A stretch of 64,000 bases of DNA, from assembly GCA_037127315.1 (NCBI GenBank), contig JBBBDQ010000398.1, forward strand, positions 5,192,501 through 5,256,500, read 5' to 3'. Shown piece by piece: positions 31,064 through 42,083 of the stretch; within the stretch, counting starts at the first letter, position 1; each line of letters opens with the position of its first letter. The notes beneath the pieces were generated by a model that searched no databases, had not been told where the DNA came from, and worked only from the letters and a program-made list of their open reading frames with translations. The stretch comes from Ascarosepion bandense (taxonomy: Eukaryota; Mollusca; Cephalopoda; Sepiida; Sepiidae). The position numbers and the translations under genes are program-made.

Positions 31064-31845
31064 TGGTGGTGCAGTGGATATCCGCTCGGAAAGAAAAATC
31101 GGAGAGCCGAGTTTAAATTCCATTTGAATTTGTTGCATTCACTTACGAGCAAATAAGCTGAAAGAGTTATTATTCTGTCGCTTCTCTTTCCAGCGATGGG
31201 TTAAATAGCAGAACAAATTGTGTTTTATAGCCTTGGTTGGCAACCGGTTTACCGCAGTATAAAATGGCAACCTACTGCGGAAAATTCTTCTGTCGAGTTG
31301 TTATATATCGCCGTACGACGACAAAACAACAAACACGCATATATAAAAATATAAGGTTATATTTTCATTAATGACGACGAACCGTGTGGAATAGAGAACA
31401 GGAGAGTGAGAGCGCGCACAGAATGGGTCGACGGGAGTGTAGTCTTGCCTGTGGTGTTCCTCTGCTTCCACTGGCCGTTCTCTGCTAGCGAATCCGTGTG
31501 TCGAGATCTTTATATAGTCTTCTAGAACCGGGACTTTCCTTCCGGTTTTGCCTCGCCCACGCAACGCCCACGTAATTCCCAGAGACACCTGTTCTGTTTG
31601 CCTCCGTAGTCATTTCCGCCGCTGTCGGAAATAAGGTCAAACGACATCCGCTCCGGCCTCGACAGGATGTATTTCACAAACACCTGTCTTGTCGTTTCGC
31701 CGACCCCTTCACCGACGGGAAACACCATCGCTTGCATCACTTCCTCGGGTGGGGCCAGATTGTTATATTACAGAGTCAGTCATGTCATTTCTAAGAAATG
31801 ATCGCCTATGCGTATCTCACGTATGGCACTTAATTGGCCCTACAT
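31064..31845 (+). mobile_element. tRNA-derived SINE interrupted by a solo LTR
   Basis: The SINE runs from gtggtggtgcagtggatatc (31066) through gagccgagtttaaattcc (B box), accggtttaccgcag and caacctactgcgg to 31298, then resumes at 31773 with gagtcagtcatgtcatttct, the stem and tail gtatctcacgtatggcactt. The interruption falls at a position that is continuous in every other copy. Confidence 0.85.
31299..31772 (-). mobile_element. Solo LTR of an LTR retrotransposon
   Basis: The 474-bp insert begins TGTTATAT and ends TATTACA, the TG...CA termini of an LTR with matching inverted ends (tgttatat / atattaca). It is flanked by a 4-bp duplication, gagt (31295-31298 and 31773-31776). On the minus strand a TATA-box-like ctatataaag lies at about 31510-31520, so the promoter likely reads minus. 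GC content is far above the surroundings. The 95- and 72-residue minus frames inside it are not genes. No internal retroelement region remains, so recombination between LTRs is inferred. Gypsy-type is a guess. Confidence 0.78.
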
Positions 31846-31849
31846 ATTA

Positions 31850-32475
31850 TCTTGCAGAAAACCTTATCTGACTGGACTTATCTTTGTTACCACAACGTTT
31901 CAGAAGTAACGCCTTTTTGTCTTGCTGAGATTTCTATCGATCTGGATAACCTACAAAGATTTGGGAACTGAACCCTGTATTTAATCTACTGTTTTAGACT
32001 GTTCACATTCTATTGCTAATATCTAGGGATATCATCTAATTCATATTTTGTTTTATGATTTTTGTTATATTAAATCAATAGTCATTGATTTCTACAGTTT
32101 TATTTGCTTTATTATAGCTCCTTTTTTTGTTGTAATTTGTTCAACCCATTTTCTTAAAATTATTCTCTCTTTTCTTCGGCTTCGCTTGCGTTTAGTGCAT
32201 TCTGTCAGTGTTAAATTCTCCAAACTTCTATCTTCATTATGTTTACCTAAAAATGCCAACTGCACATTTTGGATTCATTTAAAAAAAATCTCATAATTCC
32301 TATTCTTTTCAATTTATTTCATTCTCGGTTTCTGATGTACGGTTATGTTCATAGAATATTAAATTGTTAAGATGTGTTAAAAGCAGAGAACGTTTTCATT
32401 AAACAAAATGGAGTTTACTTTAAAAAAGAAAATAAAATAAAAAGATGGCAACTATGAAAACAGGATATGAATGCT
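31850..32475. other. AT-rich unassigned DNA
   Basis: No repeat family or gene was recognised. The 82-residue + frame at 32048-32296 has no known match. Confidence 0.5.
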
Positions 32476-32479
32476 CCTA

Positions 32480-32626
32480 ATACAAGGATCGATATATATT
32501 TTTATCATACTGGAAAGCACTATATCGATTTATATCCTTATTAAAAAATTGTCCAATGAGAACACGAGCTTGTCAAAAGGCATTTGCTTTGTCTCGGTTA
32601 TTCTTTAAATTCTCATTGGACAATTC
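32480..32626. repeat. Pair of adjacent inverted repeats (MITE-like)
   Basis: A first hairpin uses aaggatcgatata / tatatcgatttatatcctt (32484-32540). A second has perfect 16-bp arms, aattgtccaatgagaa (32547-32562) and ttctcattggacaatt (32610-32625), with a 47-base loop. It is non-coding. A small foldback element is likely. Confidence 0.6.
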
Positions 32627-32629
32627 TGT

Positions 32630-33000
32630 TTCTAATTGACATGGCCGACTTTCCGAAGAATTGACATTTTTGAACAGTTATCATCTCAACGAAAGGGAGA
32701 AAAGGAAGAACAGAATTGAATAAAATTAAGAAAACAAAGAAAAAAGAATTGAAACTGAATTAAAATAACCCTTATTCGTGTTTTGTAGTCAATAATGTAG
32801 TAGTGAAAGCCTAAAGTAAATCTTTTTATATCAAAGAACAAGATTTATTTTCTTGTTATCTATTTTCTTATGTTAATTTTTAAAAAAATGATTCGTCTTT
32901 TTCAATGGAAAAATGAAAAACGAATTTTTGCTCTGTTTTATATTTTTTGCCCTCAAACAAGAAAAGATTAATTTAATATTTTTTTTATCTTTTTTTCTAT
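32630..33000. other. AT-rich unassigned DNA
   Basis: No feature was recognised. Confidence 0.5.
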
Positions 33001-33329
33001 CTTAGTCGAAATCTTAGTTCCAGTTCTACTCATATATTTTTATGCGTTTCTTTTCTTTTTCTGTTTTTGTCCTTTTCTTTTTTTTTAAATTCTTTCTTGT
33101 GTTTTGTTGTTATCTACATCTTTGTTTTTTCTTCACCTTGATGACTTCCTTTTTATCCTTTTCTTTTGTTTTCTTTCTTTTCTTCTATAACATCTGCATC
33201 GTTATTGTTGTCGTCCTTCCTTTCTTTATCTTCTTCTCTTTCTCTCTCTCTCTCTCTCATCTTAACTCTCTATCTCTTTCTTTCTTAGCAACCCCGTTAT
33301 TTTGTTATTTTTTTTTATATTTCTGAGAA

Positions 33330-33634
33330 TGTGCGTTGTAGCACAGTCGATATCGGCTTGCCACGAGAAATCGGGAATCCGAGTTCAAATTTCAGTTGAA
33401 TTCCTTGCATTCACTTACACGCAAATACCCTTCGGAAAGGTATTAATCCGCATCTTTCCTCCAGTTATGGGTTAAATAATAGGACAGATTGAGTTCTATA
33501 GCCCTGGTCGGCAATCAGTCTACCGCAAAAAGTAATGGTAACCTACTGCGGGATAATCTTCTTCCTTGTTAGTCATATCGGTTTCGAGACATGATCGCCC
33601 AAACGTGTATCAAGTATGGCTCTTGACTGATTCT
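33330..33634 (+). mobile_element. tRNA-derived SINE, full length
   Basis: Head tgcgttgtagcacagtcgat (A box decayed), B-box gagttcaaatttcag, then attcacttacacgcaaata, ggaaaggtattaatccgc, atgggttaaataataggac, atcagtctaccgcaaaaagt, the stem region tcatatcggtttcgagacat and the tail atggctcttgactgattc. Its neighbours on both sides are pyrimidine-rich blocks. Confidence 0.85.
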
Positions 33635-34682
33635 ATTTCTAACAGTTTTAGAAGATTTTTTTATTTTTCAGTGTTTTTTTTTTTATTCAGTAACGCGGAA
33701 CTAGGTTTCTCTTTTTCGTGTTTTCTGTTTTTTGTTTTTTTTTTACTTTAATTCTTTTTCTTTGTTTTTTTTCTTTTTTTCAACTTTTTGTCACATTTTA
33801 AGTCTGTTTTGGTTTTTCTTTCATCAATGTATCTCCTTCTCCTATTCTTGTCTTTATTTTCTAGGCTCCCTTCCATTTTCATACTTGCTAGCTGTCATCC
33901 TTTAGATTAGATACTCAAAAGAAAACTTAAACATTTTTTTTTCTTCCCAGTTAGTTAATCTTTTTTATCCTCGCTTCTCCGATCAAATCCGCTCTGTCTA
34001 CATCAAATTATTTCACTCTCCTTACTCCATTTTTTTTTTTTTATCTTTAAATCCATTACAGGGAATATCGGAACTGACTTATTATATCAGCCGTTTCATT
34101 ACTCTCGCTAAACTTGCTCTCTTTTTGGGATTTTTACGATTTAACATGTTGTTATCTCCCTTTGCAACAAGGTACTCTTCACGTTCTCAGTCAACTTCCT
34201 CTCTCTCTCTCCCCCTCTCTCTCTCTCTTTTCCTTGCTATCTATTTCTTATTCTCCCTTGTTTGCTAAATTATTACTATATCTCTTTCTTTTCTCCTTCT
34301 TCAACACATTATACCCCGCTCGTGATTTTCTACGTGTTATCCCTTACATTTTTCTCTTTCCGTCTTTTTTAACTTTATTTTTCTTTCTACATCGTTCCAC
34401 TATTGTTTTTCTTTCACTTCTCATTCTCTTTTCTCTCTTACTCTTTCAGCTTTTTCTCTCTTTGCTCCCCCTCAAACTTTCTATTATTGGCTTACATTTC
34501 TCTTCGTTGTTATTCCTTATTTTCCTCTCTTGTCTTTTACTCTTACTACTTTTTCTCTCTTTTCTCCTTCTGTCAATTTTCCACGATTCACTTTTTTTCT
34601 TCATTGCTATTCCTTGCTATTCTCTGTCTTCTCTGTTACTCTTTCGTCTATTTATCTCTTTTCTCCCCGTGATAACATTCTA

Positions 34683-35226
34683 CAAGGTGGGACAGAGCAA
34701 CTTGCTTATTTGGAATGACAAATAAAAGAAAAGTAATGCAGATATACATGCAATTCTTTAAACAGCATCAATTACAACATTTAAATTTTATGTTTTACAA
34801 GTATTAAAGGTGACATCAGTCAGATGGCGTCCATTCTGCTTAATACACTGGGTTAATCGTACTCTAAAGTTTCGGTCAACTCTTTCCAGCATATCGGTGG
34901 GTATGTTGGCAACAGCTTGACGAATGTTGTTCTTCAGGTGAGCCAGGGTGTTAGGACGATCGTTGTAAACTATTGACTTTAGATATCTCCCTAGAAAATA
35001 GTCACAGGGTGATAAATGCACGTTGCGTGGCGACGTTTGAGCCATCGCTTGAAACAAAAATATGCCTCAACAGCAAAATTCGTTACCAAGATGCGCACTG
35101 AGGTTCCTGTAAAGTAAACAAACTTTAAATCCCGCACTCGGGAGTGAGCCCCTCCCCACTATCCTTAGAGCAACCATCGCTTCAGGGCGCCAAATTCAAA
35201 TAATCAAGTTGCTCTGCCCCACCCTG
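34683..35226 (-). mobile_element. Internally deleted mariner-like transposon
   Basis: The ends are inverted repeats: caaggtgggacagagcaact at 34683 and, on the minus strand from 35226, cagggtggggcagagcaact. Each end abuts TA (34681-34682 and 35227-35228), the mariner target duplication. The 89-residue minus frame (34788-35057) includes HLSPCDYFLGRYLKSIVYND, where the aspartate of CD-Y/F-FL is the third catalytic residue of mariner transposases. It continues through QAVANIPTDMLERVDRNFRV and ends HLTDVTFNTCKT, the family's usual C-terminus. The first two catalytic aspartates and the DNA-binding domain are missing, so it is non-autonomous. It could still be mobilised by a full-length relative. 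Confidence 0.85.
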
Positions 35227-35494
35227 TAGTATTCTCTTTTCCTTTTTTTCATCGTAATTACCTCCTCTCTCTTCCCTTTTACTCAGTCAACCTTTTCTCT
35301 TTTTTCTTCGTCCGACAATTTTCTATCTTCTTTTTATTCTCTTCATTGGGATTCCTTACTCTCTCTGCACTTCCTCTTTCATAATTTTTGTTTTTTCTTC
35401 CCTTCAACATTCTAATGCTCTATCCCTTTTAACTTAAAAGGCCATCCCTTACACTATCTATTTTTTTCACCTTTATTTTTTATTATATTTTATA

Positions 35495-35790
35495 CTTTTT
35501 TTAATAGTTTCACCCCAAGCAAGGCGGTGCCGTCAGTGATGTGCTGCGGGCTACATAAGAATAAATTTTAAATAGGAGGAGAGTAAATAGAAAGACGAAC
35601 CAGTTACAGGGGTTGTCAGAGAAAGGACAAGAGAAATATGAGAACACATGTGTGAAGACAGTTGCGAAGGTAGAGGGAAAAGAAAAAAACAAGATATACA
35701 GGTTTATGTAGAAGGAACTGGAGTCAAGTGGTTAAGAGATGGGAATTGACATTGCATTTAAACTCTTGAAGATTGCAGCCATCAGGAATC
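35495..35790 (-). repeat. LINE 3' end (Jockey/CR1 group)
   Basis: The + strand shows tttaatagtttcaccccaag, caaggcggtgccgtcagtga and gtgctgcgggctacataag, followed by the purine-rich 3' UTR and the last codon block (catttaaactcttgaagatt..agccatcagga, equivalent to PDGYNLQEFKC). It is truncated at about 35790 where pyrimidine-rich DNA resumes. Confidence 0.75.
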
Positions 35791-36134
35791 TCTATCTTCA
35801 CTCGCTTCAATGACCTATTCTTCTCTGTCTTTTATTTCTAACTCTTTCTTTTCTATGATGATCCCACTATATATTCCCTCATTTCTCCTGGTTTCTATTC
35901 CTTAGTTCTTTCTCTCTTTTATTGTTTCTGTTTCTCTTTTTTCTTCTCCTTTAACATATTTCCATTTTCTTTCTTTCCTATTCATTGACGTTTACTCTTT
36001 TTCCTTTTTTTTCCTTTTTAAATTTATTACTTTTCCTCATCCTCTAACAATGAAACCTTTTCTAATTTTGCATCATTTCTCGTTGTCCAGTCTCTCTACT
36101 CTACTTTTCTATTCTTTCTCTTTCCGATATTTTT

Positions 36135-37452
36135 TTTTTAATCATTTCACCCCGAGCAAGGCGGAAACGCCACTGATGTGCAGGGGGCTACATAAATGTA
36201 AAAAGATTAATTAGAAAACAGTGAGGAGTACAAACTAGTTAGAAAGGAACAATAGAAAGCTGAGAAAGCAGGTGCGATGACAGATACATAGGTGGAGAGA
36301 AAGGGAGGGTTATACAGGGGTGGGGAGAGAGCTAGAGTCCAGTGGTTAGTAGATGAATATTGACTTTGCATTTAAATTTCTGGAGGTTGTAGCCGTCAGG
36401 AAAGCAAGAATACGGGAGCGAGTTCCACAGGCGGGAAGTGCGAGAGAAGAAGCTGCAGAAGTAGAATTGTCGTCTGCGTTTGGCTAACCTGACTGTGAAT
36501 GGGTGGGACCCAGATGCCAGTCTGGTTGCACGAGTAAACACCTGTTGAGGAGGCATCAGTGACTTAAGTTCGTTTCAGCAGAAGCCATGAAAGTATTTAT
36601 AGAACAGACAAAGGGAGGCCACATTTCGACGATGGGGAAGTGGCTGCAGTCGAGCCGCTAGATCAGTACCTATCACATTACAGACTCTCCTTTGGAGCCT
36701 GTCAAGAACACTGAGGAGAACGGCAGGGGCACCTGACCATAAATGGCAGCAGTACTCCATGCACGGACGGATAGTTGACTTGTATATATGCAGGATCGAT
36801 TCAGTTGGAAAAAAACATCCTGCATCGACATAGTGACCCAACCTTCTTAGCAGTAGATTTTGATATGGATTCAATATAGTGGTTCCATTTGAGGTCTGAG
36901 GACAGGGTTAGTCCGAGGAGGCGTAGTGTATTGCTCTCCGGGAGAATCGCTTGGTCCATGCTTATGGGAGGTAGGAGAGGTCGCCTGTAATGGTTGACAG
37001 ACAACAGCTTGGTCTTAGATGAATTGAAGTTGACAAGCCACTTCTTGCCCCCGTTCACCACAGAGTGCAGATCCCGTTCAAGGTCAGTAGCGAGATTATG
37101 TCTGTCCGCCACGACAGGTTTCTTACTGGTGCGGGAGTATATTGTTGTGTCATCTGCGTAGATGCCTACTTGGGACTTGATCTCATCTGGGAGGTCGTTG
37201 ATTAAAATAAGGAAGAGCGTCGGGCCCAGGATAGAGCCCTGTGGGACACCAGCATTCGTGCTGTAGGACACGCCCATTCAGAACGACCTTCATTTTGCGG
37301 TTATTTAAGAAAGATTGGATTAGGTCAAGCAGGCGACCGGTAATACCATAACCGCGTAGTTTGCATAGGAGGCCAGAGTGCCAAACCCTGTCGAAAGCCT
37401 TGGAGATGTCCAGAGCAACCGCTCGAGCCTCTTCAGACGCATCACGGGCCTG
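36135..37452 (-). pseudogene. Jockey/CR1-group LINE, reverse transcriptase and 3' end
   Basis: The most complete copy of this family. Minus-strand order: ALDISKAFDRVWHSGLL (about 37425-37370), NAGVPQGSILGPTLFLILIN (37250-37195), the catalytic GIYADDTTIYSR (37165-37130), WLVNFNSSKTKLLSVNHYR, LRLLGLTLSSDLKWNHYIES, then ILHIYKSTIRPCMEYCCHLW, LSVLDRLQRRVCNVIGTDLA and SFFSRTSRLWNSLPYSCFPD, ending LLTTGL. The frame changes near 36850 and again near 36560. The 3' UTR leads to the terminal block (gccactgatgtgcagggggc on +, 36168-36190). Endonuclease and N-terminus are absent. The copy is 5'-truncated where a SINE begins. The YADD motif is intact, but the frameshifts disable the protein. Confidence 0.87.
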
Positions 37453-37732
37453 TATATCGGCTCGGAACGAGAAATCAGAGAGCCGAGTTCGAATTCCAGT
37501 TAAATTCCTTGCATTGACTTAATTTGGTAAAAACTATTTATCCGTCTATTCCTTCCAGTTATAGGTTAAATAATAGGACAGATTGGGTTCTATAGCCTTG
37601 GTCGGCAACCAGTCTACCGCAGAAAGCAATGGCAACCTACTGCGGGATAATCTTCTGCCCAGTCAGTCATCTCTCTTTCGAGATATGATCGCCCAAGCGT
37701 GTATCACGTATGGCACTTAACTGACTGACTGA
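37453..37732 (+). mobile_element. tRNA-derived SINE lacking the first bases
   Basis: Begins tatatcggctcggaacgaga, missing the A-box start, then gagccgagttcgaattccag, accagtctaccgcagaaagc, gcaacctactgcgggataat and the stem ctctctttcgagatatgatc. It ends gtatggcacttaactgactg with a repeated actg tail. It directly abuts the 5' truncation of the LINE at 36135-37452. Confidence 0.85.
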
Positions 37733-38050
37733 TATTACTAATATCCGCTTCTACATCTTCTCTGTTACTTTTTCTCTTTGCTTTCTTTTCTCCCTCTCCA
37801 ATAGTCTATGCTTCTCTGTGCTTCCCTTCATTTGTTGTCGGTATAGAGTCTGTTGCTTCCCTCCTGTTTTCATAGAATTTTCTCCCTTTCTTGTTTCTCA
37901 ATTTCGACGTGTTTTTTTTTTTTTACTCGTACAGGACGTAATTTCTCATTTATTATATCTATTTTCCTTTATTCTTTCTTTTTGTTTCATTTTCATCAAC
38001 ATTTCACCGTTTTCCTTTTTTTTCTTTTCTCATATTCATTCCCGATTTAA

Positions 38051-38169
38051 GCTTACGGCCTATCACGTTGAATCCATCGGTTCTCGCTCGTTCACCGAAG
38101 CTAAGCAACTTTGAGCCTGGTCAGTAATTAGATGGGTAACCGCTTGGGAATACCAAGTGCTGTAAGCGT
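38051..38169 (+). rRNA. 5S rRNA-like sequence (probable pseudogene)
   Basis: End-to-end resemblance to 5S rRNA over ~119 bases. It opens gcttacggcc, continues tatcacgttgaatcc, has the A-box region ccgaagctaagcaacttt, the C-box region ctggtcagtaattagatggg, and closes taccaagtgctgtaagc. The outer ends gcttac and gtaagc pair perfectly, so the terminal helix is preserved despite differing from the usual ends. No T-run terminator follows, and a tRNA-SINE starts within ten bases. I therefore think it is a 5S pseudogene or the head of a 5S-derived SINE rather than an active gene, but it is the best-preserved of the three copies. Confidence 0.6.
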
Positions 38170-38175
38170 TTAGTG

Positions 38176-38345
38176 ACGGATGTGTGTCGTGGTGCAGTGG
38201 ATATCTGGTCGGAAAAAGAAATCGGTGAGCCGAGTTCGAATTTCAGTTGAATACCCTGCATTCACTTAAGCACTGGTAACCTTGGGAAAGGTATGAATCC
38301 GTCCCCTACCTCCAATTATGTGTTAAATAACAAGGATAGGACTTG
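38176..38345 (+). mobile_element. tRNA-derived SINE, 3'-truncated
   Basis: gtgtcgtggtgcagtggata (A box) and gagccgagttcgaatttcag (B box), then cttgggaaaggtatgaatcc and tgtgttaaataacaaggata, after which the sequence leaves the family. Confidence 0.82.
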
Positions 38346-38349
38346 GGAA

Positions 38350-38590
38350 CCCTGCCCTTAAAACAAATCCCAATGAATATTGATACTCGAAAAGAAAAAA
38401 GTATTACTAGACACAAAACTTATAAAAAAAAATACAACAATAAATTGTTGAAAGAAAAAGGTATTACCAGCAATAAACAAATAAAATTTTGTTGGCAATA
38501 AATGACCCGCCGATGTGTTCATATCCCATAAAAACAAAACAAACAATCATTCCTATTTTCATAGACTTTTTATTTATTTTCTCTTACTTT
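38350..38590. other. AT-rich DNA with 'attaccagcaataaa' words
   Basis: Contains tattaccagcaataaac (38462-38478) and a reversed-looking ttgttggcaataaatga. Similar words occur at 44600-44700 and 46686-46735. Origin unknown. Confidence 0.4.
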
Positions 38591-38591
38591 C

Positions 38592-39036
38592 TTCTTCTTC
38601 TATGTGCTTCAGGACGTAGGCGATCATGGCTTTCTACGTCTTCCTATCGACTGGTGGCTCTGAGCACGCTTTCTCCTGTTACACCATGCAACCTGCGGTA
38701 TGTCATCCACCTACTCAGGCCCTTCAAATATGTTATCCACTGATTGGCCTTGCTTCTTTTCCCCTCTATCTGGCCTCTTAGTATCAAGTTCTCAAAGCCC
38801 TCCTTCCACCCAGAAAATTTAGCAGTCTCTTCCTGATGCTCAGTATTAATTTCCTCTTCTAAATTCTCATCATGGCTCAAATGTTCGGTCCACGATATCC
38901 GCAGCATCCTTCTTTGGAACCACATTTCAGCCGCTTCAAGTTTTTCCTTCATCTTTGATGAGATTATCCAGCATTTACTGCCATATTGAATAACAGACAT
39001 CATATGGCAACCCAGTAGTCTCTTCTTTGTTTCTAG
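38592..39036 (-). pseudogene. RTE LINE 3'-end relic with (AGA)n tail
   Basis: Minus-strand frame [40 protein letters not shown], then after a small deletion ENLILRGQIEGKRSKANQWI and GVTGESVLRATS, and a frameshift to the last codons (gatcgcctacgtcctga). It corresponds to residues ~215-361 of the copy at 11710-12807. The tail is cttcttctt on + at 38592. Confidence 0.8.
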
Positions 39037-39359
39037 AGTAATTTATTAATTCTTTCTTTTCTGTTTTCCTCTTTCTGTCTTTCTATTTTGTTAATTTTAA
39101 TACTTCACACTTTCTTTATGAATACAACCTCTTCTCTTTATTGCATACAAATTCACTCACCTTCTACTCAACGCCCCCCTTTATATTTTCTTCTCTCTGT
39201 CTCTCTATCTCTCTTTCTCACTCTCCCTCTTGCTTCTTCCGCTTTTTTTATTTTCTCTCACTCTCTTTCTTCTTCTGTTTTCAGGTTTCTTTCATTTTTC
39301 TCACACTATAATGAATTATTTCACCGTCTTTCTCTCTACGTCTCTCTTTTATATATGTA

Positions 39360-39740
39360 CTAGCAGTATAGCCCGGCATTGCTCGGGTGTAATGAAAGCT
39401 TTAAAACTAATCCATGGTCCTGGAGCTCAGACTCTTTGGAAGTTGGCACGAAAGACGAAAAAGCAATAGTTGTTGCCAGTTAAAGCGAAACCGTAGACTG
39501 AAAGAAAAATGAATGGATGTAAGTCAAATTTTGATTTTCTTGTATTGATATCAAATAAGGTTTTTTCGTCGTAAACTGAATTTTGAAGGCTAAATAAGTC
39601 CTCTGAGTAAATGGTATCATGGCTGAGACTAAGAACTACAATTATACCTAATGGAAACCCGAAGCAAAAACTAAAATAAAAGGGCTGTAAAAAATACAGA
39701 CATACAGGCAGATAAACAGACACACACACAAACATCTTGC

Positions 39741-39788
<48 letters not shown>

Positions 39789-40089
39789 CGATTTTCTGCA
39801 CTATTGTATGAACTGCAACCTTGAAACTTCTGAACATTGTTTCTTATGTCTTTGTCTATGAGTGTATCAAATTTGATTAAAATCGGACCACTCTTTCTAT
39901 AACCCGATTTATCGGTTATCGATTTTCAGTATTTATCGGGGGTACCTCAACACAAAATCTAGCTAAGAACACTCGCAGACGCTTGTGGTACAACTGTGTA
40001 AATTTTCAAGAAGATCGCTTCAGCCGTTTTGGAGTCTATACACACACACACACACAGAGACTAATTTCCTTTTATAAAAAAAGTTTAGA
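39360..40089 (-). mobile_element. Non-autonomous Helitron, long copy 2
   Basis: On the minus strand it starts TC (tctaaactttttttataaaa) after an A and ends CTAG before a T, with the terminal hairpin acccgagcaatgccggg. Internally it has aatttacacagttgtaccac, gtctgcgagtgttcttagct, aatcgggttatagaaagagt, aaaatcgataat plus (AT)n (39747-39785), aaggcaagatgttt, cagtttacgacgaaaaaacc and tccatggattag-like sequence near the 3' end. The 136-residue minus frame across it is a shadow and includes translated AT repeats. Confidence 0.82.
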
Positions 40090-40301
40090 TTTCTCTCTCT
40101 CCTTCTCTCTCTCTCTCTCTCTTATTTCTTCCTTTCTTCTTGTTTTCTATTCAAAGATTATTTAACTATTATTTTCTCATTTTCTCTTACTGTGTCTACC
40201 AATTTATTTTCAGCCTCTCTCTCTCTCTCTCTCTATTTCTCTTTTGTTTTTTTCCCGATACTTCACTCTTTTTTTGCGAATATAGCCTTTTCTCTGTAAT
40301 T

Positions 40302-40612
40302 CTGATGTGCTTTGTGGTGCAGTGGATATCGTCTTGGAACGAGAAATCAGGGATCCGAGTTCGAATTCCAGTTGAATTCCTTGAATTCACACAAGCGCAA
40401 ATACCCTTGGGAAAGGTAGTAATCCGTCTCTTCCCTCAGGTTATGGTTTAAGTAACAGGAGAGATTAGATTCTATAGCCTTGGTCGGCAACCAGTCTACC
40501 GCAGAAAGTAATGGCAACTTACTGCTGGATAATCTCCTGCCAAGTCAGTCATGGCACTGTCGAGACATGATCACCAAAGCGTTTATCACGTATGGCACTT
40601 TACTGGCTGACT
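40302..40612 (+). mobile_element. tRNA-derived SINE, full length
   Basis: tgctttgtggtgcagtggat (A box), gatccgagttcgaattccag (B box), acccttgggaaaggtagtaa, accagtctaccgcagaaagt, gcaacttactgctggataat, stem actgtcgagacatgatcacc (arm partly lost) and tail tatggcactttactggctga. It lies between pyrimidine-rich blocks. The 103-residue frame ending at 40451 and the minus frame 40196-40390 are shadows. Confidence 0.85.
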
Positions 40613-41082
40613 CTCTAATTCATCCAAATTCTCCCACTTTGTAATCCACGTCTTTTTTTATATTTTTATCTTTCTTTGTCTCTCTCTCTCTCTCTCTCTC
40701 TCTTATGCTTCTTCTGCTTTTCTACTTTCTATCTCACTGCCTTTCTTTAGTTTTTATGTTTCCTTCACTTTTCTGCAACTATACTGAATTATTTCCCCGC
40801 CTTCGTCTTTACATCTCTCTTTTATATATGTTTTCTTTCTCTCTTGCTTCTTTCTTTTTATCTCTCTTTTTCCTACTTATATTTTAACTCACTCCCCCTC
40901 CACACTCCTACCATTTCCTCGCCGTCATATTCACATCTTTTTTCCTTGAGCTTCTCATTCACTTTCTTCTTCTCATCAAATAACATCCCCTCGTTCTCAT
41001 TCCGTATCAATTTATTCTCCCGCTCATTTCCAGTTACTCACCTCTTGTCTCTCATTTCAAACAAGTACAAAAAAAAAAATTC

Positions 41083-41638
41083 TAACGGAAAACGGAAAAT
41101 GCAACACAGTCATCCAAAGGCGAATTGGCATGGCCAAGGACGTATTTCAGAAACTGAGCACAGTATTAAGAGACAGGAAATTTTCACTAAAAACAAAGAA
41201 AACAGTACTGGATTGCTATGTGGTTTGTTCTTCAAAATGATAGTGAATACTGGACAATATCATCAAAGATGAAGGAAAAACTTGATGCTACGGATATCAT
41301 GTGAGCAAGGATGAGGTTTTAGAAAGGTTTTAGAAACGAAAAGGAAATTAATACTGAGCATCAGGGAAAGACAGCTGAAGTTCCTGGTATATATGATGAG
41401 GAAGGAGGGCTTAGAGAAACTGTTACTCTCAGATCAGATAGAGGAAAAGATAGATAAGGGAAAGCGGCAGATAACATATTTTAAGGGCCTGAGCAGGTGC
41501 ATGGCAGAGCGGGATTTGGATGGGGTAACAGCAGAATGCGTGCTAAGAGCCACCAGGTATAGGGAGACGTGGAAGGCCATGACCGCCTACGTCCCGAATG
41601 GACATGCCACATAGAAGAAGAAGAAGAAGAAGAAGTTT
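41083..41638 (+). pseudogene. RTE LINE 3' end with (GAA)n tail
   Basis: The reading starts at the equivalent of [20 protein letters not shown] ([14 protein letters not shown] here), then TKKTVLDCYVV, a decayed middle, and an open frame 41393-41614 with MMRKEGLEKLLLSDQIEEKI, YFKGLSRCMAERDLDGVTAE and CVLRATRYRETWKAMTAYVP. Stop is followed by tagaagaagaagaagaagaa. Frameshifts and deletions (about 41230-41330) mark it as dead. Confidence 0.82.
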
Positions 41639-41677
41639 ATAAAATGGTCTCTCTCTCTGTCTCACTCTCACAGTCAT

Positions 41678-41714
<37 letters not shown>

Positions 41715-41996
41715 CTCATATATTTGATGCTTTTTTTCGGTGTTATTCATTTAACCCTATGCCTCTATCTTTCTTTTTTCTTTATTTTGAGAATTGTTCT
41801 TCGTCTTCGTTTTTTATATAACTGTCTATCTTCTATTTGTTTCAATCTCACCCCCACACACACTGCATTGCAAATATGATGCGATCTTTTTGTCTCTCTT
41901 ATTTCCTCTTTTTACTCTCTCTTCTGCTTTCTCTTTCTTCTAGTTTCTTCCTTTACTTTTCCTGCCCTTTTTTCTATATAGCTATCGTTCATTTTC

Positions 41997-42033
<37 letters not shown>

Positions 42034-42083
42034 TTCCTTTCTTTTTTTTTTCTTTTTTTCCTCCGCGTTTTTTACATAACGCA

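Noticed and set aside
31301..31740. Minus-strand frames of 95 and 72 residues in GC-rich sequence
   Set aside because: They overlap each other in different frames inside the solo LTR, and show no recognisable protein.
34114..34725. 203-residue open frame, one of the longest in the window
   Set aside because: It is translated C/T-rich simple sequence (leucine, serine and phenylalanine dominate) in a pyrimidine-biased block and shows no domain.
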